NCBI GenBank assembly: GCA_964389705.1
Contig: CAYMEO010000101.1
Coordinates: 1 to 7,699 of the forward strand
Length of the DNA: 7,699 nucleotides
Source of the DNA: PSLL01 sp964389705
GTDB lineage: Bacteria > Desulfobacterota_D > UBA1144 > Nemesobacterales > CSP1-2
Direction of reading: 5' to 3'
In this document: positions 6,533 to 7,699 of the stretch, piece by piece
How positions within the stretch are numbered: the stretch's first letter is position 1
How the letters are laid out: every line of letters begins with the position of its first letter
The notes under the pieces: generated by a model
Seen by the model: the letters and a program-made list of their open reading frames with translations, nothing else
What the model was told of the DNA's origin: nothing
Databases searched by the model: none
Position numbers and translations under genes: made by a program

Positions 6533-6570
6533 GCGGTCAGACTTACGGGATTAGTATCTAATTATAGATT

Positions 6571-6578
6571 GGGAGGAG
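6571..6578 (+). promoter_or_regulatory. Ribosome binding site deciding the Sco gene start at TTG 6584
   Basis: GGGAGGAG ends five bases before TTG 6584. The alternative in-frame TTG at 6569 overlaps the motif and has no such site of its own. Confidence 0.75.
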
Positions 6579-6583
6579 TAAAA

Positions 6584-7240
6584 TTGGTTTTACAACTTAG
6601 AGGTTTTGTCAAAGGTTTGATTCTAGTAATTGTGGTATTTCTCCTTCCTCTTCATGTCAATGCACATAAGAAAGATGAGCAGAACCACAGCGAGGAGGGA
6701 CAAGAGAGAATTACACCAAGCGGTGGTCTCTATCAGCTTCCCATAATTAACCCTGCACCCGATTTTGTGCTTGTTGATCTTAATGGAGAGAGAGTGAGTC
6801 TCAAAGACCTGAAGGATAAGATTAAAGTCGTTAACTTTATTTATACCTCTTGTTCCTCTACATGCCCAATTGTCACACGAAGGCTTTCAAGTCTTCAACA
6901 GGTTCTAAAAAGAAAAGGATTGCTGGGAGAGAAGGTTGAGATCATTTCTATATCTCTTGATCCGGAGCGTGATACAACTCGGCAACTAAAGAGATATGCA
7001 GATGGTTTTAGAGCGGGCAGCGAAAATTGGTTGTTTCTTAGAGGAACATTGAAGCAAACAAAGAGGGTGCTCTCAGATTATGACATCTGGATAAAGAAGG
7101 CTGATGATGGAACGATTGATCATGTGATGAGGGTTTACCTTATTGATGGGAAGAATCGTATAAGAGAGATTTACAATCTGGCTTTCCTTCAGCCGGAGCT
7201 AGTCGTAAGAGATATTGAGATGGTTCTATCTGAGAATTAG
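6584..7240 (+). CDS. Sco1/SenC/PrrC-family copper chaperone, exported
   Basis: This 218-residue protein has a thioredoxin-like fold of the Sco family, which delivers copper to, or reduces thiols at, copper enzymes in the periplasm. It starts at TTG 6584, set by the GGGAGGAG just upstream. Residues about 7-27 form a signal peptide or anchor (hydrophobic run ending HVNA). A short His-rich tract follows (HKKDEQNH). The Sco copper site is complete: YTSCSSTCPIV carries Cys90 and Cys94 (CxxxC), and the distal ligand His180 lies in IDHVMRVYLID. The strand text ISISLDPERDT is also typical. In the methylotroph Hyphomicrobium, from memory, a SCO1/SenC gene adjoins mtoX, so copper loading of the SBP56-family oxidase here is the likeliest role. 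Maturation of a cytochrome oxidase CuA centre encoded elsewhere is the alternative. It lies 51 bases after the cupin gene. Confidence 0.92.
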   Translation: MVLQLRGFVKGLILVIVVFLLPLHVNAHKKDEQNHSEEGQERITPSGGLYQLPIINPAPDFVLVDLNGERVSLKDLKDKIKVVNFIYTSCSSTCPIVTRRLSSLQQVLKRKGLLGEKVEIISISLDPERDTTRQLKRYADGFRAGSENWLFLRGTLKQTKRVLSDYDIWIKKADDGTIDHVMRVYLIDGKNRIREIYNLAFLQPELVVRDIEMVLSEN

Positions 7241-7250
7241 CTATTGGTGA

Positions 7251-7439
7251 GAGAGGCACTTAGATTTATGGCGTGATGATCAGCAGGAGGGGATTTTAAA
7301 AGGAGTAGTAATTGGTTTTGCGATGGCTGCAAGCGAACTCTTTTTGTTTAGTCCAGTTAAGAAGGAAGACTTTGTATGGACGCTCTTAATTGCCTTTCTT
7401 CTCTTCGGTGGGATTTTATTTCCTGCGATGAAATTGTAG
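7251..7439 (+). CDS. Putative small membrane protein with no standard start (non-AUG start or frameshift)
   Basis: An open frame between the stop at 7248 and the stop at 7437-7439 encodes up to 62 residues with credible protein character: RDDQQEG, then a hydrophobic run GVVIGFAMAASELFLF, the hydrophilic SPVKKEDF, and a second run TLLIAFLLFGGILF ending PAMKL. Two membrane helices are likely. No ATG, GTG or TTG lies in frame before ATG 7323, which is inside the first helix. Either ATT 7311 is used (AAAGGAG at 7299-7305 is well placed), or a one-base error hides the start: removing one G from the pair at 7270-7271 joins ATG 7268 to this frame and gives a 56-residue protein. It sits between the Sco gene and the next signal-peptide gene, in the same orientation. 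I do not recognise a family. Confidence 0.45.
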   Translation, partial: ERHLDLWRDDQQEGILKGVVIGFAMAASELFLFSPVKKEDFVWTLLIAFLLFGGILFPAMKL

Positions 7440-7492
7440 GTGGAAATTTGGTAATGGTAACGAAAACAAAACAATTAAAGGAGGATTGAAAG

Positions 7493-7699
7493 ATGAAGGG
7501 TTTTTTATGCGGTGCTTTAACGGTGGCTGTTATGGTGTTGTTTTCAATGCTTTTTGCTCTAGTTTCAAAGGCGGAAAGCCAGGGTGAAGCGGAGATAAGG
7601 GCATTGAAAGAACAGATTGAGGAGATACAAAGGCAGAACCAGAGGCAGATAGAGGAGCTACAGAAGAAGATAGAAGAACTGGAGAAGAAAGAGACCAAA
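7493..7699 (+). CDS. Exported coiled-coil protein, 3' partial, possibly an outer-membrane porin
   Basis: 69 codons are visible before the window ends. AAAGGAGG at 7477-7484 lies eight bases before ATG 7493. Residues 1-27 form a signal peptide (MKGFL, long hydrophobic run, LVSKA), with likely cleavage before Glu28. From residue 32 the sequence is a charged heptad coiled coil rich in Glu, Gln, Lys, Ile and Leu (IRALKEQIEEIQ, RQIEELQKKIEELEKK). A signal peptide followed by such a coiled coil is common at the N-terminus of trimeric or phosphate-selective-type outer-membrane porins, and some periplasmic adaptor proteins look similar. The domain that would decide is outside the window. Its position after the Sco gene makes an outer-membrane pore for the same pathway plausible. 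Confidence 0.75.
   Translation, partial: MKGFLCGALTVAVMVLFSMLFALVSKAESQGEAEIRALKEQIEEIQRQNQRQIEELQKKIEELEKKETK

Noticed and set aside
6556..6569. Small palindrome ATCTA-atta-TAGAT before the Sco gene
   Set aside because: Only five AT-rich pairs; too weak to support a terminator or operator call.
7357..7698. Long minus-strand frame opposite the coiled-coil gene and small membrane gene
   Set aside because: It is Ser/Phe-rich, the mirror of Glu/Lys-rich coiled-coil codons, and the plus strand has a strong ribosome binding site and signal peptide.
1..7699. CRISPR arrays, tRNA/rRNA genes, insertion sequences, phage or defence genes
   Set aside because: No regularly spaced repeats, cloverleaf sequences, transposase motifs or terminal inverted repeats were seen on either strand.

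Overview
All genes in this window read on the + strand. The DNA is moderately AT-rich with many ATA, AGA and AGG codons, strong GGAGG-type ribosome binding sites and frequent GTG/TTG starts. Signal peptides, a Sco-type protein and a probable outer-membrane protein point to a Gram-negative bacterium, perhaps an uncultured Desulfobacterota- or Nitrospirota-like lineage; that placement is a low-confidence guess. A run of 100 N flanked by an exact 55-base duplication indicates a scaffolded short-read, probably metagenomic, assembly.

Layout. (1) 1-2816: a tightly overlapping ABC importer of the nitrate/sulfonate/taurine class, made of a substrate-binding protein (5' end outside the window), an ATPase and a permease. 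The ATPase carries an N-terminal TusA/SirA-like domain with an intact CPxP motif, in one continuous frame. (2) 2817-3003: leader region with an imperfect direct repeat. (3) 3004-3648: a protein I do not recognise. (4) 3696-3732: a long near-perfect hairpin next to the following ribosome binding site. (5) 3762-5403: a small membrane-anchored beta-rich protein, then an exported selenium-binding-protein-56 (SBP56)/methanethiol oxidase family protein. (6) 5438-5537: assembly gap, very likely artificial. (7) 5591-7240: an OsmC-family redox protein, a small cupin and an exported Sco1/SenC copper chaperone. (8) 7241-7699: a probable small membrane protein with a damaged or unusual start, then the 5' end of an exported coiled-coil protein that may be a porin.

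How it may fit together. The known methanethiol oxidase reaction turns methanethiol, oxygen and water into formaldehyde, hydrogen sulfide and hydrogen peroxide in the periplasm, and the enzyme needs copper. A Sco-type chaperone could supply copper, an OsmC protein could remove peroxides, and a TusA domain could handle sulfur. The window is therefore best read as a candidate organosulfur uptake and oxidation locus. The individual families are well supported. The joint pathway, the transported substrate, and the roles of the unknown protein, the beta-rich protein and the cupin are inference.
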